This document shows, in pieces, positions 44,296-52,952 of a DNA stretch of 64,000 bases. This stretch comes from Thermoplasma sp. (GTDB lineage Archaea; Thermoplasmatota; Thermoplasmata; Thermoplasmatales; Thermoplasmataceae). The position numbers and the translations under genes were made by a program. The notes beneath the pieces are model-generated. The model had not been told where the DNA came from and ran no database searches. It saw nothing but the letters and a program-made list of their open reading frames with translations. Each line of letters begins with the position of its first letter. The first letter of the stretch is position 1. Where the stretch lies: contig NZ_VYIJ01000004.1 in NCBI RefSeq assembly GCF_008709555.1, positions 1-64,000 of the forward strand, written 5' to 3'.

Positions 44296-45464
44296 TTGTC
44301 CTCACCATCCTTTCTTGCAAACCTCATGGCATAAACTGTGGCGAAGGAGACGAATGTTATACCCCACCACATGAACATGGTCAGAAGCCTTGTCTGCGAA
44401 AGCCCTGGCTGGCTTGCACCCCATATTGCCATGACCGGGATGCCAATAATCATAAATACGCCAAAGGCTGTTATTGCTGGTCTATCGAGGGGATGGGTTC
44501 CGCTGTACCTATCTATGAACGGCAGTATGAAAAGAAAGACGAAGAATAGTATCACGAGCGGGACTCCTCCGGTGGTCAGACCGTATCCTGCAGTATCCAT
44601 AAGCTTGTAAACTGGTAGTATATACCAGTCTGGGAATGGCGTGGTTCCATATACGGGCAATCCGTAGGCATCAGGTATGACCTGTGGGAAAGCCGCCGAG
44701 AAGACGAGTATAACTCCGATGAACATCAACGAAAGAAATACCGTGTAAAGAAGGTTGACCGGGAACCATGGGACAAGCTTCTCGTTCTTCTCATATTTAA
44801 CACCGTATGGCCCGGATTTTTCAAACAGGAAGAAGTGTATGAACGCAACTATTATGATCAACGTCGACAGTATCATGACGTGAAGACCGAGTATGTGGGA
44901 GAATGTCTGTGCGGTCGTACCGTTTCCAACCAGTATGGATATCAGCCAGTTGGATAGGCCAGGAAGAAGCCTCCCAATTATGCTGCGCTCTATGAGAAGC
45001 TCCCCCACATGCGTTGCAGCCACGCTAATGTAAGTGTATGTCAGCATGTATCCAACTATTGCTGTGGTGTATACCAGTATGAAGAGCACAACACCAAGTA
45101 TCCACTGGAGCCATCTCCACTTGCCCTTGTATGCACCGATAAAATAATTCCTGAGCATGTGAGCGTAGACCAGGACTATCATGGCGTAGGCCATATACAG
45201 ATGAGACGTAAGCAGTGCATATCCGAACGGGACTGTGCTCGTAATGGCGATCGTTGATGAGTAAGGATGCCCACTCTGGTAATAGTAGAATAGCAGCATG
45301 CCGGATACTGCCAAATATGCAACGGCAGCCATCAGAAACGAACCTGTCCAGTAGTCAAGCCTGAACTCCTTCCTCGATATTGGCCTGAGAAGTATCTTAT
45401 AGGATCCTGGATATTCCGTATCTTCTTCCATCAGCTTTGTTAAATCGTATTCGTTTTTTTCCAT
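44292..45464 (-). CDS. Cytochrome b subunit of a Rieske/cytochrome b complex (copy 1)
   Basis: From the ATG at 45464 the 390-residue protein has the four heme-ligand His in pairs on two helices: TSHLYMAYAMIVLVYAHMLR and LGLHVMILSTLIIIVAFIHFF. The Qo-site motif is PDWY (in TPFPDWYILPVYK), a PEWY variant. It oxidises quinol in the membrane with the Rieske protein encoded just upstream. The track start at 45590 is too early: ATG 45464 lies one base after the TGA that ends the full-length Rieske frame, so the gene is coupled to it. Confidence 0.9.
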   Translation of the reverse strand: MEKNEYDLTKLMEEDTEYPGSYKILLRPISRKEFRLDYWTGSFLMAAVAYLAVSGMLLFYYYQSGHPYSSTIAITSTVPFGYALLTSHLYMAYAMIVLVYAHMLRNYFIGAYKGKWRWLQWILGVVLFILVYTTAIVGYMLTYTYISVAATHVGELLIERSIIGRLLPGLSNWLISILVGNGTTAQTFSHILGLHVMILSTLIIIVAFIHFFLFEKSGPYGVKYEKNEKLVPWFPVNLLYTVFLSLMFIGVILVFSAAFPQVIPDAYGLPVYGTTPFPDWYILPVYKLMDTAGYGLTTGGVPLVILFFVFLFILPFIDRYSGTHPLDRPAITAFGVFMIIGIPVMAIWGASQPGLSQTRLLTMFMWWGITFVSFATVYAMRFARKDGEDK

Positions 45465-45465
45465 A

Positions 45466-45735
45466 TCAGAACCTCCCGCTCCACTTGTAATTGGAACTCG
45501 AGACAACGACGGTCTTGTAGTTTCCGATGGTGCTGTCATAGGGCAGTGCTGATCCTCCTGAGAGATTTTCCTGGGCAACCTCAGGCCCATAAACCTCCCC
45601 GTTTGGCTGCCATAGGTGCGTTCTTATAACTGCATTAACAGGGTTCATACCTATTGCATAGAGATAATCCGTTGTCGTATCATGGTAAAACAGAACCTGA
45701 GGTAGAGAATGGTTGGCTGGGCTTGGCGCTGGGCC
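45466..45735 (-). pseudogene. Rieske copy 1 C-terminal part, in frame after the TGA
   Basis: This is the continuation of the Rieske frame after the in-frame TGA. It holds about 89 codons ending FTGA at 45466, one base before the cytochrome b start. That placement is the normal operon junction, which shows that the full-length frame is ancestral. The coding frame is otherwise clean. Confidence 0.75.
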
Positions 45736-46314
45736 TCAGTTATATAGGTTGTGAGGACCTCTCACAGGATCATACTGGCTCCCATGGCACTTGCAGTAGA
45801 TCAAGCCGTATGTTGGCCAATTTGATTTCGTGTAGCCTATCAGCTGCGCCTCGAATGGTATCGAATTGCCCGGGTGATAATCCAGAAGCGGGACTGTACA
45901 TCCAAGATGCTGACAAATGCCACTGTACGCGGTTATACTGTCGATTCCGCCTTGAGAATTTTTTACGTGTATGGCGTTAGGGATCGTAACATTCCTTAGT
46001 CTCATAAGTATATTCGGTTCATCTTGAAGAGGATAATTGAACACCAATATAGGATAGCTACTGCTGGAAGGCACAGCATAGGGGATCTCAGATGCCGTTA
46101 TTGGGTTGTTATCTGGATCTACAAGTAGAGCTGTGGGATATTTGCCATCATACGATGTTACGGGGACATTTCTGGTTGTAGGAACAAAGAATCGCTCGAG
46201 GGATATACCGCCTATTGCCACCGAGAAGAGTGAGAGCATAGCCCCCTTCAGAAAAGATCTCCTATTCTCGTCCACGGAATCCGCGGACTGCCCAGACTTA
46301 TTCCGCATAATCAA
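45736..46314 (-). CDS. Rieske iron-sulfur protein (copy 1), frame stopped early by TGA
   Basis: The N-terminus has a Tat signal (ENRRSFLKGAMLSLFSVAIGG). The cluster-binding residues are present: SGICQHLGCTV and YCKCHGSQYDP. The frame stops with TGA at 45736-45738, just after PVRGPHNLYN. The same frame then continues GPAPSPANHSLPQVLFYHDTTTDYLYAIG, which aligns with GPTTHPLPSVVLSYDSSTDTYKAVS in the second Rieske protein. The C-terminal part of the fold is therefore cut off, or the stop is read through. It probably delivers electrons from cytochrome b to an extracytoplasmic acceptor. Confidence 0.85.
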   Translation of the reverse strand: MIMRNKSGQSADSVDENRRSFLKGAMLSLFSVAIGGISLERFFVPTTRNVPVTSYDGKYPTALLVDPDNNPITASEIPYAVPSSSSYPILVFNYPLQDEPNILMRLRNVTIPNAIHVKNSQGGIDSITAYSGICQHLGCTVPLLDYHPGNSIPFEAQLIGYTKSNWPTYGLIYCKCHGSQYDPVRGPHNLYN

Positions 46315-46703
46315 CTACAAAAAATTATTTTACTTAATTATTCTGTGAATTCGCAAGCAAAATTATACAAATTACCTTATATTTATAATAGAAAGTTATA
46401 ATTTTTTCAGATCAGCTTTCTAGCGCGATAAGAACAAATATAATTATTTCAATATTAAATAATAATATTTTAATTGTTCCACATCCTTTCACTACATTTA
46501 TCTTATATTATAAATATTTTTAGTAATTTCGAATAAATCTGATTTGATTTATTTTTATTTAATATCACATAATAATAATTAAACATAATATCACACAAAT
46601 CGGTAGGCTGCAAATATCAGATACGGCAGTATGATCACCGAATTTACACCTATCCTTTTAGAGACAAAGATTAAATATTGTAATTTGCTGATAGATTGAT
46701 TAT
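46315..46703. promoter_or_regulatory. AT-rich divergent promoter region between Rieske copy 1 and tatA
   Basis: This 389-base region is strongly AT-rich with no ORF or RNA gene I can support. TTAAATATT at 46671-46679 is the likely TATA box of tatA, about 28 bases before its ATG. The region also must hold the promoter of the Rieske/cytochrome b operon on the other strand. Confidence 0.5.
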
Positions 46704-47012
46704 ATGCTTGATTCAGCCATTGAATGGTTAATAGTCATCGTTGCTATCCTTGTTCTATTTGGAAGTGCAAAGAAGGTTCCTGAGCTGGCAAAGAATATAG
46801 GAAGAGCAACCGGAGAATTCAAAAGGGGCCAGATGGAGGTAGAGGAAGAGATACGGAAGGCCATGTACTCTAAGCCAGCACAGGCTCAAGCTGCCTCTTC
46901 CACAGGTATAGACTATGTAGCCGTTGCGAAGACAATGGGCATTGAGACAGATGGAAAGAGCGTAGATGACTTGAAGGCAGAGATACAGGAAAAACTTCAG
47001 CATGCCCAGTGA
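46704..47012 (+). CDS. tatA: Twin-arginine translocase subunit TatA
   Basis: The 102-residue protein has one N-terminal membrane helix, then the FG hinge and amphipathic helix VLFGSAKKVPELAKNIGRATGEFKRG, the TatA/E signature. A charged tail follows. It polymerises to form the transport pore. It overlaps tatC by 11 bases. The start is supported by a TATA box about 28 bases upstream. The nearby Rieske proteins with twin-arginine signals are natural substrates. Confidence 0.93.
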   Translation: MLDSAIEWLIVIVAILVLFGSAKKVPELAKNIGRATGEFKRGQMEVEEEIRKAMYSKPAQAQAASSTGIDYVAVAKTMGIETDGKSVDDLKAEIQEKLQHAQ

Positions 47013-47817
47013 ATTATTAGACCTGCTACAGAAAAATATTGAGGAGCTTCGCCTAAGGGCAGTTAGGGCGCTGATAGGTTTTTTCGTTTTCTTCTTTATA
47101 TTTTTTACGTTCAGGTTTCAGTATGCAATCATACTTGGGCACAGGGTGATTATACCATATCCTGACCCGTATGACAATGCGGGCGCACAATTCTTAAAAA
47201 TCTCAGAGTACCATGTCCTGCCGAAGAACGTGGAACTCATCGCACTGAAACCAACAGACGCTATGGTTGCTGATATATACAGCGTCATGTTTCTTGCACT
47301 TCTTTTCAGCATGCCCATAATCGTCATGGAGGCTGCAAAATTCATAGCACCTGGCCTGAAGAAGAAGGAATTGCAGGCCATAAGAAGCCTTGGCATACCG
47401 GCTGCGGCTCTCTTTGCCATAGGAAGCCTCTTCGGATTCTGGTACGTCTTTCCTCTCCTTTTCAGAATATTCTTCTATTTTGATTTCGCCGTTGGATCGT
47501 CTCCGACCATGGGCATAGCCAACTATACATCATTTTTCTTCATATATATAGCATCATTCGGCCTATCGTTCGAAATGCCGGTCATTATGGTGGGTTTGAC
47601 GAAGCTAAGACTCGTTCCAGCCGGCTTCTGGCTCAAGAACTGGAGATATGCTGTCGTGGGTTCTCTGATATTCGGCCTCGTTTTCTCTCCAGGGGTTCTA
47701 GGTGTTAGCATGATGATAATGGCCGTACCGATGATGGCGCTTTACGTGATCGGAGCGTTAATTGCCAAGAGAGTTGAGAAAAAGGATCAGGCATTATACA
47801 ACGTTGCCACTGATTGA
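47002..47817 (+). CDS. tatC: Twin-arginine translocase subunit TatC
   Basis: The 271-residue protein has six membrane helices. It opens LLQKNIEELRLRAVRALIGF, the TatC N-terminal motif with the signal-binding Glu, and shows FIAPGLKKKELQAIRSLG and FGLSFEMPVIMVGL, both TatC blocks. It recognises the RR motif of exported folded proteins. It is coupled to tatA and followed by a fossil transposon end. Confidence 0.93.
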   Translation: MPSELLDLLQKNIEELRLRAVRALIGFFVFFFIFFTFRFQYAIILGHRVIIPYPDPYDNAGAQFLKISEYHVLPKNVELIALKPTDAMVADIYSVMFLALLFSMPIIVMEAAKFIAPGLKKKELQAIRSLGIPAAALFAIGSLFGFWYVFPLLFRIFFYFDFAVGSSPTMGIANYTSFFFIYIASFGLSFEMPVIMVGLTKLRLVPAGFWLKNWRYAVVGSLIFGLVFSPGVLGVSMMIMAVPMMALYVIGALIAKRVEKKDQALYNVATD

Positions 47818-47848
47818 GGTATGGTATGCTTTTATTTGCGTCTCTTTG

Positions 47849-48062
47849 CCGTGAGTTACTCCTCAGCTAAAGTATAGAAGCTTCCTGGTTCAACGGCCGA
47901 CCTCTGTCCATATTGAATATGTAATAGAAAAGCACTACTTTTATGAATCCAATTTTCAGTATGTTTATTATGACATTGAAGTGTGAGTTTTTCTATTAAG
48001 ATAAGTCCATGTATCTCCTGTACGAATATATGATGATTTATCAGTTCTCACAAACTTCTAGC
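47849..48062 (-). pseudogene. Decayed TnpB C-terminus with omega-RNA-like right end (IS605/IS1341 type)
   Basis: On the minus strand, TTTGTGAGAACTG...AGGAGATACATGGACTT parallels the TnpB fossil at 61.2 kb, and GGAAGCTTCTATACTTTAGC followed by TGAGGAGTAACTCAC resembles the 3' hairpin of TnpB-associated omega-RNAs. The last codons read LAEE-stop, as the other fossil reads SAEE-stop. Several stops are present, so no protein is made. It fills the tatC-prpD spacer. Confidence 0.55.
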
Positions 48063-48152
48063 CATCCTTTAAAGACCAAAATTAAACTTGAATGCTTGAA
48101 GATCGTATGAGGCTTATGTATAATGTGAGGTTGATACATTATTCCGCGAATC

Positions 48153-48160
48153 CATTTATA
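48153..48160 (+). promoter_or_regulatory. TATA box fixing the prpD start
   Basis: CATTTATA is about 25 bases before the ATG at 48182 and lies inside the longer track ORF (from 48092). It makes the internal ATG the better start. Confidence 0.6.
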
Positions 48161-48181
48161 ACTGCACGTTATAACCATATC

Positions 48182-49501
48182 ATGGATTCTGTGGTCAAAG
48201 AGATAAAGAACTATGCAGACGGTGTTTCGTATTCCAGGATGACTGAGGAGGAAAAGGAAGCTCTGAAGATGAGGATAGCGGATTCCATTATCACTGCGTA
48301 TACCGCTAGGAGTTCCCCGCCGGTCAATGCCCTCCTCGATGTTCTCGGCGACGTTAGCTCAAAGACGGCCACACCGCTGTACTTCAAGGATAGGAAGATA
48401 TTCTCACCTTACGCGGTGCTGATCAACGGATGCATGACCAGATACATGGACTATAACGATACATATCTATCAAAGGAGGCTCTGCATCCCTCCGATAACG
48501 TTCCACCAATACTGGCAGCTGCCCAGATGGCTGAAGCGGACGGAAAGGATATACTCAGAGGTCTGAAGATAGCATATGACGTCGTGTGCTCATTGGCCGA
48601 TGCGGTTTCAATAAGGGATCGCGGCTGGGATCACGTCAACTATGATTCAATATCCTCATCAGCCGGCATAGCATCGATCTTCGATCTTGATGATGAAAAG
48701 TTTGAGAACGCCATCTCTTTGGGGATAATCAATAACGTGAGCATGAGGCAGACCAGAGCTGGAAAGCTGAGCATGTGGAAGGGGTGCACGGTGGCCTATC
48801 AGACCATGTCCTCTCTTCTGGCCGCAATGAACGCCAGATCCGGACTTACAGGCCCATCAGAGATATTCGATGGAGAAATGGGCTTCAAAAAACAGGTGTC
48901 TGGCCCATTTGATCTCAGGATATCACCGCATGTGCTTAAGACCATGATAAAGAACTATCCTGTGGAATACCATGCTATGAGTGCCGCTCAGGCTGCATCC
49001 CAGATAAGAAACAAGATAAAGGGTAAAATAAAGTCGATCAGTGTGGATACCTTCAGGGTAGCGCACACAATCATAGTCAAGGATCCTGAGAAACTAAGAC
49101 CGGAGAACAAGGAGACGGCGGATCACAGTATGCCCTATATAATCGCTTATACCCTTCTATACGGGGAACCAGACGTCAATTCCTATGATGCAAGATATCT
49201 CAAGGACGAGAAAATACTGGATCTGATAGACAGAATGAAGTTCAATGTCACGAAGAAATTCGATGACATGTACCCTGAATATCTGCCGGTGAAGATCCAG
49301 ATCGAAGACGATGAGGGAAAGAAGGATATCGAGATCGATGTACCCAAGGGTCATTTCAAGGATCCGTACACATGGTCAGACCTGATGAACAAGGCAGAAC
49401 GCGTTGATCCGAAGATAGCTGATGTGGTCAAAGAGCTAAGAAACCTTGATAGAATGCATGCTGGTGAGATCTTCGAGGTGATAAACCGTGTCAAGGCTTA
49501 A
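48182..49501 (+). CDS. prpD: 2-methylcitrate dehydratase (MmgE/PrpD family)
   Basis: From the ATG at 48182 the protein has 439 residues and begins MDSVVKEIKNYADGVSYSRM, as PrpD proteins do. Conserved blocks are RYMDYNDTYLSKEALHPSDNVPPILA, with the metal/acid region, and WKGCTVAYQTMSSLLAAMNARSGLTGP. The longer track start at 48092 is rejected because the promoter lies inside it. It dehydrates 2-methylcitrate in propionate breakdown; the family also acts on other hydroxy acids. It overlaps prpB by 14 bases. Confidence 0.9.
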   Translation: MDSVVKEIKNYADGVSYSRMTEEEKEALKMRIADSIITAYTARSSPPVNALLDVLGDVSSKTATPLYFKDRKIFSPYAVLINGCMTRYMDYNDTYLSKEALHPSDNVPPILAAAQMAEADGKDILRGLKIAYDVVCSLADAVSIRDRGWDHVNYDSISSSAGIASIFDLDDEKFENAISLGIINNVSMRQTRAGKLSMWKGCTVAYQTMSSLLAAMNARSGLTGPSEIFDGEMGFKKQVSGPFDLRISPHVLKTMIKNYPVEYHAMSAAQAASQIRNKIKGKIKSISVDTFRVAHTIIVKDPEKLRPENKETADHSMPYIIAYTLLYGEPDVNSYDARYLKDEKILDLIDRMKFNVTKKFDDMYPEYLPVKIQIEDDEGKKDIEIDVPKGHFKDPYTWSDLMNKAERVDPKIADVVKELRNLDRMHAGEIFEVINRVKA

Positions 49502-50372
49502 GGACAACGTCAATGGAGGCCCAGCCGCCCTGCGAGAACTGATCAAGAACGATATGGTGGTTGCGCCAGGTGTCTTCAGCGGCATATCTGCACTTGTGGC
49601 AGAGAGGGCTGGTTTTCGATCAGCATACCTCTCTGGATCTGGAGTCGCAGGCATGATGGGCCTTCCGGACCTGTCCGTCACAACGCTCACCGAGGTCGCT
49701 GCAGAGGCATACAGGATTACCACTGTATCGAGTTTACCGATCATAGTGGATGTTGATACCGGCTTTGGTGAAACTGTCAACGTGATGCGGACCGTCAGGA
49801 TGATGGAGGATGCTGGCGCAGCTGCAATACACATCGAAGATCAGGAACAGCCAAAGAAGTGTGGGCATCTCAACGGAAAGCGTGTGATAGACAGGGATGA
49901 CATGGTGAGGAAGATCAGAGCCGCGGTATCGACCAGAAAGAACGAGGATTTCATGATCATAGCAAGAACGGATGCCAGATCGGTGAACGGACTTGAAGAT
50001 GCAATAGACAGGGCCAGTGCGTACATCGAGGCCGGCGCTGATGCCGTATTTACTGAAGCGCTTGAGAGCAGAGATGAGTTCGTTGAGATGAGGAAAAGGG
50101 TCAGAGGGTATCTGATGGCCAACATGACCGAAGATGGAAAGTCGCCACTTCTATCCGTGAGAGAACTCAGGGAGATCGGATACAACATTGTGATATTTCC
50201 CCTTACAGCTTTCCGGGGCATGCTGAAGGCAATAGACGGAATATACAGGGATCTGATGAGGGATGGTACTCAGAGGAACTTCCTTGACAGGATAATGCGC
50301 AGATCAGAATTCTACGAACTCATCGGTTACTACGACTATGAAAAGGAAGATAACGTATTCTATAAAATATAA
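49488..50372 (+). CDS. prpB: 2-methylisocitrate lyase / PEP mutase family
   Basis: The 294-residue protein has VAPGVFSGISALVAERAGFRSAYLSG, DVDTGFGE (metal-binding Asp), AIHIEDQEQPKKCGHLNGK with the catalytic KKCGH, and IIARTDAR. The KKCGH form is that of methylisocitrate and isocitrate lyases of the short type. It splits 2-methylisocitrate to pyruvate and succinate. It is coupled to prpD; no prpC (methylcitrate synthase) is in the window. Confidence 0.92.
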   Translation: MSRLKDNVNGGPAALRELIKNDMVVAPGVFSGISALVAERAGFRSAYLSGSGVAGMMGLPDLSVTTLTEVAAEAYRITTVSSLPIIVDVDTGFGETVNVMRTVRMMEDAGAAAIHIEDQEQPKKCGHLNGKRVIDRDDMVRKIRAAVSTRKNEDFMIIARTDARSVNGLEDAIDRASAYIEAGADAVFTEALESRDEFVEMRKRVRGYLMANMTEDGKSPLLSVRELREIGYNIVIFPLTAFRGMLKAIDGIYRDLMRDGTQRNFLDRIMRRSEFYELIGYYDYEKEDNVFYKI

Positions 50373-50375
50373 AAA

Positions 50376-51998
50376 TTATTCATTATAAGTTATTTTTCTG
50401 TATATCTTGGTTATGGATCCCAGCGAAAGCATTATTATTCCTATTGCAAGGGAGTAGAATGCCTCGTCGGTAACGGATGTCGGGTTCATGATCGAGACTA
50501 TTGTTGCCAGAAACAGTGAAAAGAATCCAAGAACGGCAGCTATGGCGATGTAAAAGTACCTGCTCTGAGTGGTCTTCTTTGTCTCGGAACTGAAATAGCC
50601 TGCGGATTTCATGAGGATAAGTATCATCAGGACTATCAAGACCGCGAGGAAGATCGAGGCCTCAAGATATATACCTCCATCACCCCTGAAGTACCCCGGC
50701 AATAGGATACCAAGCTCGAATGCAAAGAAGCCTATTACCGGTGCAGATCCTATGGCCGCTATGTGGTTGTAGTTCAGCTTTCCCATCCTGAAGTACTTCG
50801 CCACAACGGTTGTTATGGGCAGAACGATTATCAGTGGTACGATGAAGAAGATCAGGGCATATCCTGTCGGAATCTGTATACCTGGCGTCAGGGCACCCCA
50901 GACAGAAAGTCCGATCAGATAGAATATGCCAGTTATGGCAAGTCCTGTGAAGATTGGCCTGTCAGAGAGTTTTAGCGAGAACGTGTTGTCTATGTATGGC
51001 AGTATTATCAGATAGACGAGGGGGAATCCTGCAAATATTACTGTGGCCCAGAATGGCCCTATCCCCTGTGCAAACTGGAAATCCAGCTCCTTGTACATGA
51101 AGAGCAGGAACCATGGCGGATATGCGGGAACTGCAGAGGCTGCTGGATTTCCTGGGGCTACCTGCGGGAATGGAGAGAACAGCGTAGGGACTCCAGGAAG
51201 GAGAGCTGCAAGCGCTGGAAGTATGAATATCGCGGCGAATGAGAAGAAGCCGAGTTCCACCATGTAAACCATGTTGTACGGGTACCATGGCTTGTAATCC
51301 GGCTTCTCTTTATCGATCGCAGGTGCCATGTAGTTTGTCTCGCTCCTTCTTGGCATTATGGTTCTTGCCTCAGCCAGGAAGAAGTGTGCAGCAACCACGA
51401 CAGCTATGAGACCTGCCAGCAGGATATGCCATGCCAGAAGCCTGTGGAACAGATCCGTCTGCGTTCCGTTTCCGAATATTATCTCCATTATGTAATTGCC
51501 TATTACCGGAAAGCCCTGTGCTATCCCGCGCCCGACATCAGTTGCGTCTGCGGACAGCACGTCACCGCTGAGAGAGTAGCCGAAGTATCCGACGCCAAGC
51601 GTGAGAAGAAGAAGCAATACGCCTGAAAGGAACTGATCCCGCCTTGGCTTCTTGTAAGCTCCAACGAAAACGTTCCTGAGCAGGTGGATATAGAGAAGAC
51701 CTATCATTATATACGCGCCGTACAGGTGCGTGGTCAGTATTATCTCACCATATGGAACGCTGTGCAGAAAATTCTCTGTGCTTGTGTATGCGTTTGACGG
51801 CTGATAGTAGAATAGCATGATCAGCCCGGTGATGACTTCGTAGATGAACGCAAACATTGTCAGCGCACCGGTCCAAAACCACACACCACCTTTCCTTCGC
51901 ATGTAATCTGGAACGCGCCTCGGTAATGGTTCTGGATTGTTTATTATGTTGACGATGCTTTCATAATCCTCTGGTTTTTTCTCTTCCACTTGAAACAC
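50376..51998 (-). CDS. Cytochrome b subunit (copy 2), long form
   Basis: The 540-residue protein has heme-ligand His pairs TTHLYGAYIMIGLLYIHLLR and AWHILLAGLIAVVVAAHFFLAEA. The Qo motif position reads PPWF (in PAYPPWFLLFMYK) instead of PEWY, losing the glutamate. After the eight core helices there are about four more hydrophobic segments (GSAPVIGFFAFELGILLPG onward). The gene follows Rieske copy 2 directly; GAGGTG lies at the junction, with GTG 51998 or GTG 51989 as the start. It may serve a different quinone or redox range from copy 1. Confidence 0.9.
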   Translation of the reverse strand: MFQVEEKKPEDYESIVNIINNPEPLPRRVPDYMRRKGGVWFWTGALTMFAFIYEVITGLIMLFYYQPSNAYTSTENFLHSVPYGEIILTTHLYGAYIMIGLLYIHLLRNVFVGAYKKPRRDQFLSGVLLLLLTLGVGYFGYSLSGDVLSADATDVGRGIAQGFPVIGNYIMEIIFGNGTQTDLFHRLLAWHILLAGLIAVVVAAHFFLAEARTIMPRRSETNYMAPAIDKEKPDYKPWYPYNMVYMVELGFFSFAAIFILPALAALLPGVPTLFSPFPQVAPGNPAASAVPAYPPWFLLFMYKELDFQFAQGIGPFWATVIFAGFPLVYLIILPYIDNTFSLKLSDRPIFTGLAITGIFYLIGLSVWGALTPGIQIPTGYALIFFIVPLIIVLPITTVVAKYFRMGKLNYNHIAAIGSAPVIGFFAFELGILLPGYFRGDGGIYLEASIFLAVLIVLMILILMKSAGYFSSETKKTTQSRYFYIAIAAVLGFFSLFLATIVSIMNPTSVTDEAFYSLAIGIIMLSLGSITKIYRKITYNE

Positions 51999-51999
51999 C

Positions 52000-52779
52000 T
52001 CACGTTGATGGAAGCCCCTCGTTTACCACATCCGTGCTATTTCCAGAAATGGCAGTCCCACCTGACAGATCGCTGCTGTGACCGTAGATGGTAGGACCAA
52101 CCATGGACACAGCCTTGTAGGTGTCCGTTGAAGAATCATATGATAGGACAACGCTGGGCAGTGGATGCGTTGTAGGGCCAGTGACCACGGAAAAGCCGTT
52201 TATAGGGTCGTACGTGCTTCCATGGCAGTTGCAGTGAATGAGCCCATGGTTCGACGATCCTGAGATGCTTGTGTTGGGTATGGACGTTCCGGGTGGATAG
52301 TAATGTATCTCTGGAGGGACGCAGCCCAGGTGCTGACATATTGCGCTAGACGCCACAACCGACTTGTATGGCCCGACTCCACCGGGCGATGTATAGGTTT
52401 GACCGGTTGCAGGTATTTTCACGGTCACTGCCTTAATTGCCACATCCTGGCCGGAAGAATTTCCAAGCCTGAGCAAGAAGTTTGGCTCATTCTGAAGCGG
52501 GTAATCGAAAACCACTATCGCAGGCGAGTTCACCGTCAGATCGCTTGTCGTGATGGGCTTACCTGTCTTACTGTCCACTAGTGTAAGCGTTGGAAAAGTG
52601 GACGATGTAACTTCCTGGGGCGGAATTATATTCTGAATCAGGCTGCGCAGGGAAAGACCTGCCACAGCCGCTATTGAAATTATACCCATGGCCTTTATGA
52701 AATTCCTGCGCCCTGGATCGTTAATAACATCCTGATCCTGATTATCTTTGCATTTCTTATCCTTAGGAGTATCTGCCGT
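52000..52779 (-). CDS. Rieske iron-sulfur protein (copy 2), probable non-AUG start
   Basis: The cluster residues are SAICQHLGCVP and IHCNCHGSTYDP. The frame open upstream of the first ATG (52689) encodes PGRRNFIKAMGIISIAAVAGL, a full Tat signal. A strong GGAGGTG lies at 52786-52792, six bases before an ACG at 52779, preceded by TAG in frame. No ATG, GTG or TTG exists between that stop and 52689. I therefore extend the gene to 52779 with an ACG start. If 52689 were used, the Tat motif would be lost. Confidence 0.8.
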   Translation of the reverse strand, partial: TADTPKDKKCKDNQDQDVINDPGRRNFIKAMGIISIAAVAGLSLRSLIQNIIPPQEVTSSTFPTLTLVDSKTGKPITTSDLTVNSPAIVVFDYPLQNEPNFLLRLGNSSGQDVAIKAVTVKIPATGQTYTSPGGVGPYKSVVASSAICQHLGCVPPEIHYYPPGTSIPNTSISGSSNHGLIHCNCHGSTYDPINGFSVVTGPTTHPLPSVVLSYDSSTDTYKAVSMVGPTIYGHSSDLSGGTAISGNSTDVVNEGLPST

Positions 52780-52952
52780 CTATAACACCTCCAGAATCAT
52801 AGTATTCCCTGATTGATTCTTTTAAACTAGCTAATGAAATAAAGTCTTAACCTAACTATTCAGGTTATTACGGTGTTATTGGAGGAGATGATCCATAGAT
52901 CTGCCTAACACTTAAGACCAAAGTATTTTATCCATTCGCTATATGAAATATC

